DNA of 30,398 nucleotides, from IMG/VR virus record IMGVR_UViG_3300021961_008390, positions 1-30,398 of that record; one strand, 5' to 3'. The notes under the pieces are model-generated. The model saw nothing but the letters and a program-made list of their open reading frames with translations, had not been told where the DNA came from and ran no database searches. The translations under genes were made by a program, and so were the position numbers. Shown here piece after piece: positions 17,197 to 24,700 of the stretch. Every line of letters starts with the position of its first letter. Position 1 is the stretch's first letter. Source of the stretch: a virus.

Positions 17197-17727
17197 ATGG
17201 TAAACATAATAGGGGATGATGTACTGGTTGACGTAGATGTAATTAGTAAACAGGAATTAAAAATAAATGGATCTCATGTCTCAATTGACAAAGGAGTTTA
17301 TTGTTCAACAAACGTTACAGTAGGAGATTACGTTCACATAAGTCCATATGTTACAATTATAGGAGGAAAGAAGGGATCCTTTATAGCTAAAGGATTTAAT
17401 AATATAATGGCAGGAGCTAGAATCATTTGCGGATCAGATCGATTTGACGGAAGCGGATTATTCGGAGCAATGATACCTGAAGAATTAAAAGGCACTCAGA
17501 TTATTGAACCAGTTATTATGGAGGAGTTCTCTAACATAGGAACAAATGCAATTGTACTTCCTGGATCAATTCTAAGAAGAGGGGTACTACTGGCAGCTGG
17601 AAGTCTTTTAAAAGGAGATACAGAAGAGTGGGGAGTTTATAAAGGTAACCCTGCAGTGCTGGTAAAGAAAGTAGATCCAACTAATATATTAGAGAATGCA
17701 AAAAAATTAGGGTATAATGAAGTATGA
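17197..17727 (+). CDS. Hexapeptide-repeat acyltransferase (left-handed beta-helix)
   Basis: A 176-residue protein built of hexapeptide repeats ('VSIDKGVYCSTNVTVGDYVHISPYVTIIGG', 'FNNIMAGARIICG', 'VIMEEFSNIGTNAIVLPGSILRRGVLLAAGSLL') and ending in 'YKGNPAVLVKK', the typical C-terminal turn of sugar O- or N-acetyltransferases (Maa/NeuD/WbbJ types). It would add an acetyl group from acetyl-CoA to a sugar of the glycan or to an amino sugar precursor. The last 11 bases overlap the next gene. The catalytic His is not certain from sight; His47 in 'YVHIS' is a candidate. Confidence 0.85.
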   Translation: MVNIIGDDVLVDVDVISKQELKINGSHVSIDKGVYCSTNVTVGDYVHISPYVTIIGGKKGSFIAKGFNNIMAGARIICGSDRFDGSGLFGAMIPEELKGTQIIEPVIMEEFSNIGTNAIVLPGSILRRGVLLAAGSLLKGDTEEWGVYKGNPAVLVKKVDPTNILENAKKLGYNEV

Positions 17728-18544
17728 ATTAGAGTTTGTAAAAATAACAGATCAGCACGAGTATGCAGGTGTAGGCTTTGCAGGAAATATATTTATAGCA
17801 CTTAATGCACTAACTCATATATCCGCAAACGACAGGTTAGTTGTTAATATGGAAAAGCAAGATTGTGTATGTACTGAGCGAAACAGTAACTTACACAATA
17901 CAGAGAATTGCTGGGAGTATTATTTTGATCAAGAAAAGATAGAGGAAGGAGAGGCCTTTGGTAAAATGAATAGTCTTATATCTGCAAATCTAAAATACGA
18001 CTGTAATAGTTACTATGCAGATACGCAGGAATTTTCTGAACTTAGAAAGGCCTTTTATAACTCTTTTAGATTAAAACAGTACCTGGTTGATCTTATAAAT
18101 GACTACTACGATCAAAACATAAAAGATAAGGTAACATTAGGGGTGCAGATTAGGTTGACCGATATGAGGTATCATCACAAAGTATCCCCCGGTATAGCTT
18201 ATATAGATCGAATAAAAGCTATACTAGCAGAAAATACATTAATTGAACAAATATTTTTAGCTACCGACGATAACACAGTTATTGAGTTAGTAAGGCAGCA
18301 TATAAATCTTCCTGTTATTTGCTACGAAGATATGTACAGAGCTAACGCAGATAACCCACATTTACATCCATACGATAGGTATAGAGACAGTAGGCCATAT
18401 CATAAATACCAGTTAGGTGTGGAATGCATCCAAGAAATATTTACACTAGCAAAATGCAACTACTTACTAAAAGCAGATATTTCAGCACTGTCAATTGTTG
18501 CAAGTATATTATCTGAAAATATTAAAAAAGTATATAAGTTATGA
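17717..18544 (+). CDS. Second fucosyltransferase-like protein, paralogue of 16316
   Basis: A 275-residue protein with the same element order as the one at 16316: 'VTLGVQIRLTDMRYHHKV' (about 138-155) in place of the GDP-binding 'HVRRGD' loop, 'QIFLATDDNTVIELVRQHI', and a C-terminal 'CNYLLKADISALSIVASILSENIKKVYKL'. The Arg in 'QIRLTDMR' may be the donor-binding arginine. The N-terminus 'YAGVGFAGNIFIALNAL' is the Gly-rich opening of this superfamily. Acceptor and donor are unknown. It overlaps the next gene by ATGA, so the two are likely coupled. Confidence 0.65.
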   Translation: MKYELEFVKITDQHEYAGVGFAGNIFIALNALTHISANDRLVVNMEKQDCVCTERNSNLHNTENCWEYYFDQEKIEEGEAFGKMNSLISANLKYDCNSYYADTQEFSELRKAFYNSFRLKQYLVDLINDYYDQNIKDKVTLGVQIRLTDMRYHHKVSPGIAYIDRIKAILAENTLIEQIFLATDDNTVIELVRQHINLPVICYEDMYRANADNPHLHPYDRYRDSRPYHKYQLGVECIQEIFTLAKCNYLLKADISALSIVASILSENIKKVYKL

Positions 18545-19209
18545 TTTACATTATAGGAGATAGTCACGTATCAGTTTTTTCAGGCACAGATACGACCTAC
18601 GAAGGATTACGCCATATTCAACCAGAATTTGGAACATGCTATACCCTAAGCCAGGGACAGTTAAAACAGCATATTAACAGGTTTGAGCAAAGAATACCTC
18701 ATTTTTGTCCAATAAAGATAGGTTCAAACACAGCATATAACTCACTAAATAAACTCCCTAGAATCGAACAAGCTATTTTAGAGTACGGCGTTAAAGAAGG
18801 TGACTATGTTTTTTTAAGCTTTGGAGAAATAGATATACGTAACCATATAGGATTTCATACTAACGACATTGAACAGGGTATAATAGAATGTGTAGACCGT
18901 TATATGCAAACAATATTAAGCTTAAAAGGTAGGGACTTTAAGGTAGGGGTGTATGCTCCGCCTGCATCTTCTGTTGGAGGGACTACCGTAGATTATGGGG
19001 ATGTTATCTTAAGAAATAAAATGACACTTCAATTTAGTACACACCTAAAAAAATTATGTATAGAAAATAATATTATTTTTAAAGACATAGCACCATTATT
19101 AATACTCCCAGATGGAACTACTGATGAAAGTTTTATTATGGACGATATACACCTAGCACAGAAAGCTATGCCACTTTTACTACGAGAGTTTGCAGATATT
19201 ATTACGTAG
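18541..19209 (+). CDS. SGNH/GDSL-family hydrolase or acetyl-esterase
   Basis: A 222-residue protein with the SGNH catalytic signatures: block I 'IIGDSHV' with nucleophile Ser8, block III 'SFGEIDIRNH' (93-102), and block V 'DDIH' at 201-204 with Asp201 and His204. The family removes acetyl or other acyl groups from sugars, or transfers them. It lies one gene from the acyltransferase at 17197, so the pair may set the acetylation state of the glycan. No signal peptide is seen, so it acts in the cytoplasm. Starts by a 4-base overlap with the preceding gene. Confidence 0.85.
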   Translation: MIYIIGDSHVSVFSGTDTTYEGLRHIQPEFGTCYTLSQGQLKQHINRFEQRIPHFCPIKIGSNTAYNSLNKLPRIEQAILEYGVKEGDYVFLSFGEIDIRNHIGFHTNDIEQGIIECVDRYMQTILSLKGRDFKVGVYAPPASSVGGTTVDYGDVILRNKMTLQFSTHLKKLCIENNIIFKDIAPLLILPDGTTDESFIMDDIHLAQKAMPLLLREFADIIT

Positions 19210-19228
19210 TATCAAAATTACAATAAGT

Positions 19229-19858
19229 ATGAAATGTATATTAATACAAGCCAACGGTAACAATATCCGATTAGGTAAATATTTTAGTCAACCTAAGTAT
19301 GAATTATTTTATAAAGGTAAAAGGATAGTTGATACAATAATAGAAAATGCAACTAACTGTGCCGACAAGGTATTTGTTGCAGTTAGGGGAGGTGTTGAGA
19401 TTAAATTTGATAATTCAAAAGTAACACTAATACCGTGTAAACAAACAAACAATAGGTTAGATACATTAAAACAATGCTTCCCATACCTACAAGAATACTC
19501 CTCAGTAGTAATACACGACTGTGATACTATTATTGAATCCGATGTATTATATAAATTAGAGAGAGATAGTATAGCAATAACTAATTATAAATTAGATGGA
19601 TTAAAGTATGGTTTTGTTGGATTAGATCATAATTTTAACTATATTAATGGTAATGAGAAAGAGAAAGAAACAGGTCACATTACAGTAGGAGCGTATAGTG
19701 TGGTTGTAGATTCCTTTTGTAAGTATTTAGAAAAAGCAACAGAAGAGAGTTTACTAACGTACTATAACCAGGTTAAAAATGTTAATGTTGTTTATTCAAA
19801 AAATCATACAAATTTAGGAGATATTAATTCATATATTGATAATTTATGGTTGTTGTAG
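19229..19858 (+). CDS. Nucleotidyltransferase-like protein (GT-A fold)
   Basis: A 209-residue protein from ATG 19229; an upstream TTG at 19190 would overlap the previous gene and adds 13 unrelated residues, so I reject it. 'MKCILIQANGNNIRLGKYF' followed by 'QPKYELFYKGKRIVDTII' mirrors the start of sugar-1-phosphate nucleotidyltransferases ('G.G.R......PK.L....g.pi....'), and 'SVVIHDCDTII' the metal-binding Asp strand. 'TGHITVGAYSVVVDSF' fits the later substrate strand. It probably activates a sugar or alcohol phosphate with CTP or GTP. It overlaps the phosphatase-kinase gene by 13 bases, which suggests they share a pathway. Confidence 0.7.
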   Translation: MKCILIQANGNNIRLGKYFSQPKYELFYKGKRIVDTIIENATNCADKVFVAVRGGVEIKFDNSKVTLIPCKQTNNRLDTLKQCFPYLQEYSSVVIHDCDTIIESDVLYKLERDSIAITNYKLDGLKYGFVGLDHNFNYINGNEKEKETGHITVGAYSVVVDSFCKYLEKATEESLLTYYNQVKNVNVVYSKNHTNLGDINSYIDNLWLL

Positions 19859-20835
19859 TAGATTTTGACGGCACGTTAGCCCTAGGGGATACGGGAGATA
19901 TTAGTACTATGTACTTAAATCGAAAACTAGCTTCCTTAGTTAATAAAATGTACGATGATGGAAATACAATAAAAGTAGTAACTGCTAGGGGATCTAAGTC
20001 ATGTTCAACCATTAGTCAACGAGAAGAAAAGTATAAAGATATTGTAACTAATTGGCTACATACCAATGGAGTTAAGTTTCATGAACTCTCTTTTAGTAAG
20101 GAGTACGGAGATGCGTACATAGACGATAGGGCATATAATATAGACAACACTATCTTTTATGAAAAGCTAGATTCAAAATTTACAACTAATAAAGTTCGAC
20201 GAATAAATAATTGTGTCGTAAAAGTAACTGCGAATAGTAGTAACGAAGTAGCTTGGTATAACAAAGCTTTAGAAATTGAACTAGACACCCCAGGAGTTTT
20301 GAGTTATGATAAAAATACAATAGCAACTAGGTATGTAGAAGGAACTTATTGTAGTAATGTATCCCTAGTACTAGACACCTTGTCTAAATTTAAGAATACC
20401 CCACCAACAAATAAAGCTAATTTTAATACATATATTGAGAGGATTAAAAATCATTTAGAAAATAATATACTTATACAGAATAAAGATAAACTACTCACAC
20501 TGCTAGGTACGATTAACCCACCAAATACATTTAACCATGGGGACTTCTCAGTACATAATCAAATAGAGAGTAACGGTAAGTTATACCTAATAGATCCAAT
20601 ATACTCGGAAGATATATACCAATCTTACGTACTAGATGCTGCTAAACATCTATATAGCGTACTGTATTATACTTTAGATTCAGATTTTTTTAATACATGT
20701 TATGATCAGTATACGTATAAACTAGGTATTAAAAAAAATGAATTAGATATACTAATTGCGTGTGAAGCTGTCAGAGTATGTAACCGTAAAAAACAGTTAA
20801 CAGATATTACTAATAACTTAATAGATGCACTATGA
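19846..20835 (+). CDS. Fusion of a HAD phosphatase and an APH-type kinase
   Basis: A 329-residue two-domain protein. Residues 1-110 are a HAD phosphatase: 'VVDFDGTLA' with Asp6 and Asp8, 'VVTARGS' (motif II, Thr46), Lys85, and 'YIDDRA' (Asp93, Asp94). Residues about 118-329 resemble an aminoglycoside phosphotransferase/choline kinase fold: 'NNCVVKVTA' (ATP-binding Lys126), catalytic 'FNHGDFSVHNQ' (His231, Asp233, Asn238) and the metal-binding 'LIDP' (Asp250). With the nucleotidyltransferase-like gene just upstream this gives kinase, phosphatase and nucleotide-transfer activities side by side, as in heptose or phosphocholine activation routes. Substrate unknown. Ends with an ATGA overlap into 20832. 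Confidence 0.8.
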   Translation: MVVVVDFDGTLALGDTGDISTMYLNRKLASLVNKMYDDGNTIKVVTARGSKSCSTISQREEKYKDIVTNWLHTNGVKFHELSFSKEYGDAYIDDRAYNIDNTIFYEKLDSKFTTNKVRRINNCVVKVTANSSNEVAWYNKALEIELDTPGVLSYDKNTIATRYVEGTYCSNVSLVLDTLSKFKNTPPTNKANFNTYIERIKNHLENNILIQNKDKLLTLLGTINPPNTFNHGDFSVHNQIESNGKLYLIDPIYSEDIYQSYVLDAAKHLYSVLYYTLDSDFFNTCYDQYTYKLGIKKNELDILIACEAVRVCNRKKQLTDITNNLIDAL

Positions 20836-21506
20836 AGACAATGATAGTAATACCGTGTAGGAACACAGGTGAAAAACATATAGTAAACTGCATCAAGAGT
20901 ATTAGAGAATCAGGAAATGAAGACCTAATCTGCGTAGTTGATAGTAACTCTCCAGATAAGACATACTTTACCGAAATTCAACAATATGAAGTACTTATTG
21001 AAGATATTAATAATACACACCATATTGATGGAGCAATTTGGCACTGTTATGAAAAGTATGTCGATGTTGAATTTTTTTATATAATACACGATAGTATGGT
21101 TGTTAATAAAAAACTCACTCCAATAACTAAAAACGATCTTACAGTGTTTAGCTACTTCGAAGGACTACCCTTTGATTCAGATACACAATACGTCTACAGT
21201 ATGTCTAAAATAGCGGAGACAGGTTTAGATTTAACAAATGTAAAATTGAATACACTAGCAGGACTATTTGGGACTACACTATACTGTAAAAGAAAGATTT
21301 TAGATGATTTGAAGCAACTGGGATTAAATAAGATACTACCAACAAATAAATTAGAAGCTCAAGCTAGTGAAAGAATTTGGGGAATATTTTTGCATAAGTT
21401 AGGATTTGATATTAGATTAAATACATTAAGGGAGTTTATTAACCAGAATACTGAGTTTACAGATAAGACAGACTATATAACAAAGATCTTCGTAGGAAGA
21501 GGTTAA
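20832..21506 (+). CDS. GT-A-like glycosyltransferase
   Basis: A 224-residue protein starting 'MKTMIVIPCRNTGEKHIVNCIKSIRESGNEDLICVVDSNSPDKT', the layout of GT-A enzymes where 'VVDSNSPD' is the first nucleotide-binding strand. 'FYIIHDSMVV' (about 81-90) holds a possible metal-binding Asp in the position of the DxD. 'ASERIWGIFLHKLGF' resembles the catalytic 'ED/ER..w...' stretch. No membrane helices. It has very high A/T content and many ATA and TTA codons. Donor and acceptor unknown. Confidence 0.6.
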   Translation: MKTMIVIPCRNTGEKHIVNCIKSIRESGNEDLICVVDSNSPDKTYFTEIQQYEVLIEDINNTHHIDGAIWHCYEKYVDVEFFYIIHDSMVVNKKLTPITKNDLTVFSYFEGLPFDSDTQYVYSMSKIAETGLDLTNVKLNTLAGLFGTTLYCKRKILDDLKQLGLNKILPTNKLEAQASERIWGIFLHKLGFDIRLNTLREFINQNTEFTDKTDYITKIFVGRG

Positions 21507-21527
21507 TACTTATTAAAGCAAAATACT

Positions 21528-22334
21528 ATGAATAGAACAAAAATTAACATGATAGGCGGAGGATTCCAGCATAGTGTCTCTACCAATGATATGGATCCAA
21601 AGTTTATTGAATGGGTTAAAGATAGGTCAGCACAAATCTCAATACATATTGACGATGGTTTATTTATAGAAATAGATCCAATAACAAAGAACTTTGGCTG
21701 GTTATGTGAATCAAAAACAATAGCACCACAGTATTATAAATGGTGTAGAGAAAATATTACAGCATTAAAAGCTAACTTTATAAAAGTCTTTACACATGAT
21801 GCCGAATTAGCAGAGCTATCTGATATCTTTCAACTTACACAATGTAGTGCTAAATCTTATTTTGCTCATGGAGAGGTATATCCAAAAACTAAGCTAGTTT
21901 CAATGATAGCATCAAATAAAATAATGTGTGCAGAACATGTACTAAGGCAAGAGGTAGTTCAAAAGTTTTCAAAAGAATGTGATCATTTTGGTAGAGGATA
22001 TACGCCGTTAGAAAATAAAGAAGATGGATTAAAAGATTACTGCTTTTCAATTGTAATGGAAAATGCAACATATCCAAACATGTTTACAGAGAAAATAACT
22101 GATTGCTTTATGACAGGTACAATTCCAATTTATTACGGTATTGATAATATTGGAGATTATTTTGATACTGAGGGAATTATAATGTTACATGATAGTTTTG
22201 AAATTAAAGATCTTTCCTTTGAATTATACCAATCAAAAATAGAAGCGGTTAGAAAAAATTTACAACTAGCCATTGACCTGTTGACAGCAGAAGATTACAT
22301 ATACAAAAACTTTATACAGACTTATGAATTTTAA
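21528..22334 (+). CDS. GT10-type fucosyltransferase (alpha-1,3/4-like)
   Basis: A 268-residue protein whose C-terminal half carries the GT10 hallmark 'YCFSIVMENATYPNMFTEKITDCFMTGTIPIYYG' (171-204): the donor-binding 'F...MEN', the 'TEK' and the closing Gly-x-x-Pro turn. 'KLVSMIASNK' (122-131) matches the 'SNC/SNK' helix before it. GT10 enzymes transfer L-fucose from GDP-fucose through alpha-1,3 or 1,4 bonds. The last 11 bases overlap the compact aminotransferase gene. Three or four fucosyltransferase-like genes in one island suggest a heavily fucosylated product or relatives of GDP-fucose as donors. Confidence 0.85.
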   Translation: MNRTKINMIGGGFQHSVSTNDMDPKFIEWVKDRSAQISIHIDDGLFIEIDPITKNFGWLCESKTIAPQYYKWCRENITALKANFIKVFTHDAELAELSDIFQLTQCSAKSYFAHGEVYPKTKLVSMIASNKIMCAEHVLRQEVVQKFSKECDHFGRGYTPLENKEDGLKDYCFSIVMENATYPNMFTEKITDCFMTGTIPIYYGIDNIGDYFDTEGIIMLHDSFEIKDLSFELYQSKIEAVRKNLQLAIDLLTAEDYIYKNFIQTYEF

Positions 22335-22938
22335 CACAGTAACAGAATTTGAAAATCAGGTAGCACAGTTCTTCGGAGCACCCTACGCTGTAGCAGTAGA
22401 TGCTTGTACCCACGGGGTAGAGTTGTCACTACGGTACACTAATGCAAATAAAATAAGTGTACCAAAGAATACTTATTTGTCTATTCCATTTTTATTTCGT
22501 AAATTAAATATAGAATTAGAATGGAGAGAGGAAGATTGGAAGGATTATTATTATGTAACAGATACAGTAATAGACGCAGCAGTACTTTGGAAAAGAGGTA
22601 GTTATGTACCGGGTACGTTTATGAGCTTATCCTTTCAGTACCAAAAACATTTAAGTCTAGGAAGAGGAGGAATGATCTTAACAGACAATAAAGAAGCAGC
22701 TATTCAACTAAAGAAGATGTCTTATGATGGAAGGCTTCCAAATATTCCTTGGAGAGATCAGAACATTGATACAGTAGGGTACCATTATTATATGACACCT
22801 GAAACAGCTCAACTAGGATTAGATAAACTCCCAGCAGCAATAGAGACAACACCAAGACAGTGGACAGTAAATGACTGGCCAGATTTAACACAGATGACGG
22901 TCTTTTCACAACTAGACCCTTATTTACAAACAAGATAA
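22324..22938 (+). CDS. Compact DegT/DnrJ/EryC1/StrS aminotransferase
   Basis: A 204-residue member of the sugar aminotransferase family, about half the usual 370-400. It has the start 'FENQVAQFFGAPYAVAVDACTHGVELSL', then a shortened middle, and the PLP-binding Lys108 in 'SFQYQKHLSLGRGGMILTD', followed by 'MSYDGR' and 'GYHYYMTPETAQLGLDKL', the usual late active-site loop. So the active-site residues remain but the region between the substrate loop and Lys, and the whole C-terminal small domain, are reduced. It would place an amino group on a keto-sugar such as a 4-keto-6-deoxy product. No frameshift is visible; the end is a clean stop, so it is likely a natural short form. Confidence 0.82.
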   Translation: MNFNTVTEFENQVAQFFGAPYAVAVDACTHGVELSLRYTNANKISVPKNTYLSIPFLFRKLNIELEWREEDWKDYYYVTDTVIDAAVLWKRGSYVPGTFMSLSFQYQKHLSLGRGGMILTDNKEAAIQLKKMSYDGRLPNIPWRDQNIDTVGYHYYMTPETAQLGLDKLPAAIETTPRQWTVNDWPDLTQMTVFSQLDPYLQTR

Positions 22939-22953
22939 AAATATAATATAAAA

Positions 22954-23922
22954 ATGAAAAAAGCATTTATTACAGGAATTAATGGCCAAGACGGAAGTTA
23001 TTTAGCTGAGTATTTATTAGGATTAGGATACGAGGTTCACGGTATTGTACGAAGAAATTCAGTACCTGAACATCAACAAAGCCGTATCGATAGTGCAAGA
23101 ACTAATATGCACGTATATTACGGAGATTTACTAGATCAAGGTAGTATAGAACATTTATTAGACAAAATACAGCCAGACGAAATATACAACCTAGCTGCAC
23201 AGTCTCACGTTAGGATTAGTTACGACATTCCTCAATTTACAGCTCAGACAAATGCAGTAGGTGTCCTTAATATGTTAGAAGCTTATAGAAGGTCATGCCC
23301 AAATGCTAAATTCTATCAAGCATCATCTTCAGAGATGTTCGGTTCATCCGTAGATGCAGACGGATATCAAAGAGAAACCACACCAATGAATCCAGTATCG
23401 CCTTATGGATGTACAAAAGTATTTGGATATAATATTGTAAGAAATTATAGAAATGCCTATAAGTTACATACTTCAAATGGAATTTTATTTAACCATGAAT
23501 CACCTCGTAGAGGATCTAACTTTGTAACTAACAAGGTTGTTAAAGCAGCAGTATCAATCAAGCTAGGATTAGAAGATAAGTTAGAGTTAGGTAACATGGA
23601 TGCTTATAGAGATTGGGGCCACTCAAAAGACTATATTAAAGCAATGCACTTAATCCTTCAGCAAGATAAACCAGGAGACTGGGTAGTAGCTACAGGAGAG
23701 ACTAGATCAGTAAGAGATATGTGCGAGTATGTATTTAGTAAGTTAGGTCTAGACTATAACCAATATGTTGTACAGAATCAAAAGTTCTTACGTCCTGAAG
23801 AGCTTCCTTATCTCAAAGGAGATTCAACTAGAATAAGAGAGTTAGGATGGAAACCAGAATACACCTTTGAAAGTATGATGGATGAAATGATTGAACACTG
23901 GAGTACAGTATTAGGGAAATAA
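22954..23922 (+). CDS. gmd: GDP-mannose 4,6-dehydratase
   Basis: NADP-dependent extended SDR that makes GDP-4-keto-6-deoxymannose, the precursor of GDP-fucose, GDP-perosamine and GDP-colitose. 322 residues, near full length. Signatures: 'ITGINGQDGSYLAEYL' (Gly8, Gly11, Gly14), 'IVRRNS', 'NLAAQSHV', 'ASSSEMFG' (123-130, catalytic Ser/Glu), Tyr151-x3-Lys155 ('YGCTK'), 'LFNHESPRRG', and 'YRDWGHSKDY'. The close fit to Gmd makes the assignment firm. It is the key supply step for the GT10, GT11 and related enzymes nearby. Codon use is closer to the early genes than to 18-22 kb. Confidence 0.97.
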   Translation: MKKAFITGINGQDGSYLAEYLLGLGYEVHGIVRRNSVPEHQQSRIDSARTNMHVYYGDLLDQGSIEHLLDKIQPDEIYNLAAQSHVRISYDIPQFTAQTNAVGVLNMLEAYRRSCPNAKFYQASSSEMFGSSVDADGYQRETTPMNPVSPYGCTKVFGYNIVRNYRNAYKLHTSNGILFNHESPRRGSNFVTNKVVKAAVSIKLGLEDKLELGNMDAYRDWGHSKDYIKAMHLILQQDKPGDWVVATGETRSVRDMCEYVFSKLGLDYNQYVVQNQKFLRPEELPYLKGDSTRIRELGWKPEYTFESMMDEMIEHWSTVLGK

Positions 23923-23938
23923 CCTATAAATTAAACAA

Positions 23939-24700
23939 GTGCATAAATTTAAAATAGTCATACCGTCTTATAATAACGAGGATTGGATAGAATATAATTT
24001 AGCTAGCATACTAAACCAGACATATACCGACTATGAGGTACTTTATATAGATGATGCATCAAAGGATAATACCTTAATAAAAGTACAAAATATAGTCGGT
24101 AACCTGGACAATTGGACAATCATATCAAATCCTGTAAATAAAAGAAGAGGCTACAATATAGATCCACACAATAAACATATTCAGAATTTTATGAATAATG
24201 AAGAGGATGTGCTCGTATTTGTAGATGGTGACGATTGGCTATATGATGAAGAGGTTTTATCTAAGTTAAATAAGTTTTACATAGAACATACCCCATGGAT
24301 GACTTACGGAGGAATGGTATGCTATCCCAGCGGTATGCCAGGTAATCCTCAAAATACTCCCTACAGTGAACAAGTACACTTAGGTAAGTTATATCGTCAA
24401 GATTATTGGAGAGCATCACACCTACGTACCTTCAAGTGGGGATTGTATAAGCAAATTAAAAAAGAAGATCTACTCTATAGTAAGACAGGGGATTACTATT
24501 TTCATGCAGAAGATTTAGCAACATCTTTTCCTTGTCTAGAAATGTGTCCTCCTGAAAAAGTTGGCGTTTTAGATTTTTATTCATATATTTTTAATGAAAC
24601 ACTATCTAACCGTAGTAGGGGTATAGAAAGAGAAAAAGAAGCCGGAGAAGAATTAGAGTATGAAATTAGAAATAAACCAAAATATAGTGAATTAATGTGA
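23939..24700 (+). CDS. GT2-family glycosyltransferase
   Basis: A 253-residue GT-A enzyme with 'KIVIPSYNNEDWIEYNLASILNQTY', the nucleotide-binding 'YIDDASKDNT' (36-45) and the metal-binding 'VDGDDWLYDE' (95-104). 'RTFKWGLYKQI' and 'HAEDLATSF' follow, the second holding the catalytic acid in the usual 'ED' position. Start is GTG at 23939, the first residue before 'HKFKIVIP'; no ATG is available at this place. It ends in ATGTGA, where the next gene begins with GTG by a 4-base overlap. Donor and acceptor are unknown. Confidence 0.88.
   Translation: MHKFKIVIPSYNNEDWIEYNLASILNQTYTDYEVLYIDDASKDNTLIKVQNIVGNLDNWTIISNPVNKRRGYNIDPHNKHIQNFMNNEEDVLVFVDGDDWLYDEEVLSKLNKFYIEHTPWMTYGGMVCYPSGMPGNPQNTPYSEQVHLGKLYRQDYWRASHLRTFKWGLYKQIKKEDLLYSKTGDYYFHAEDLATSFPCLEMCPPEKVGVLDFYSYIFNETLSNRSRGIEREKEAGEELEYEIRNKPKYSELM

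Noticed and set aside
19190-19228. TTG start extending the nucleotidyltransferase-like gene
   Set aside because: It would overlap the preceding gene and adds residues unlike a nucleotidyltransferase start; ATG 19229 begins right at the first beta strand.
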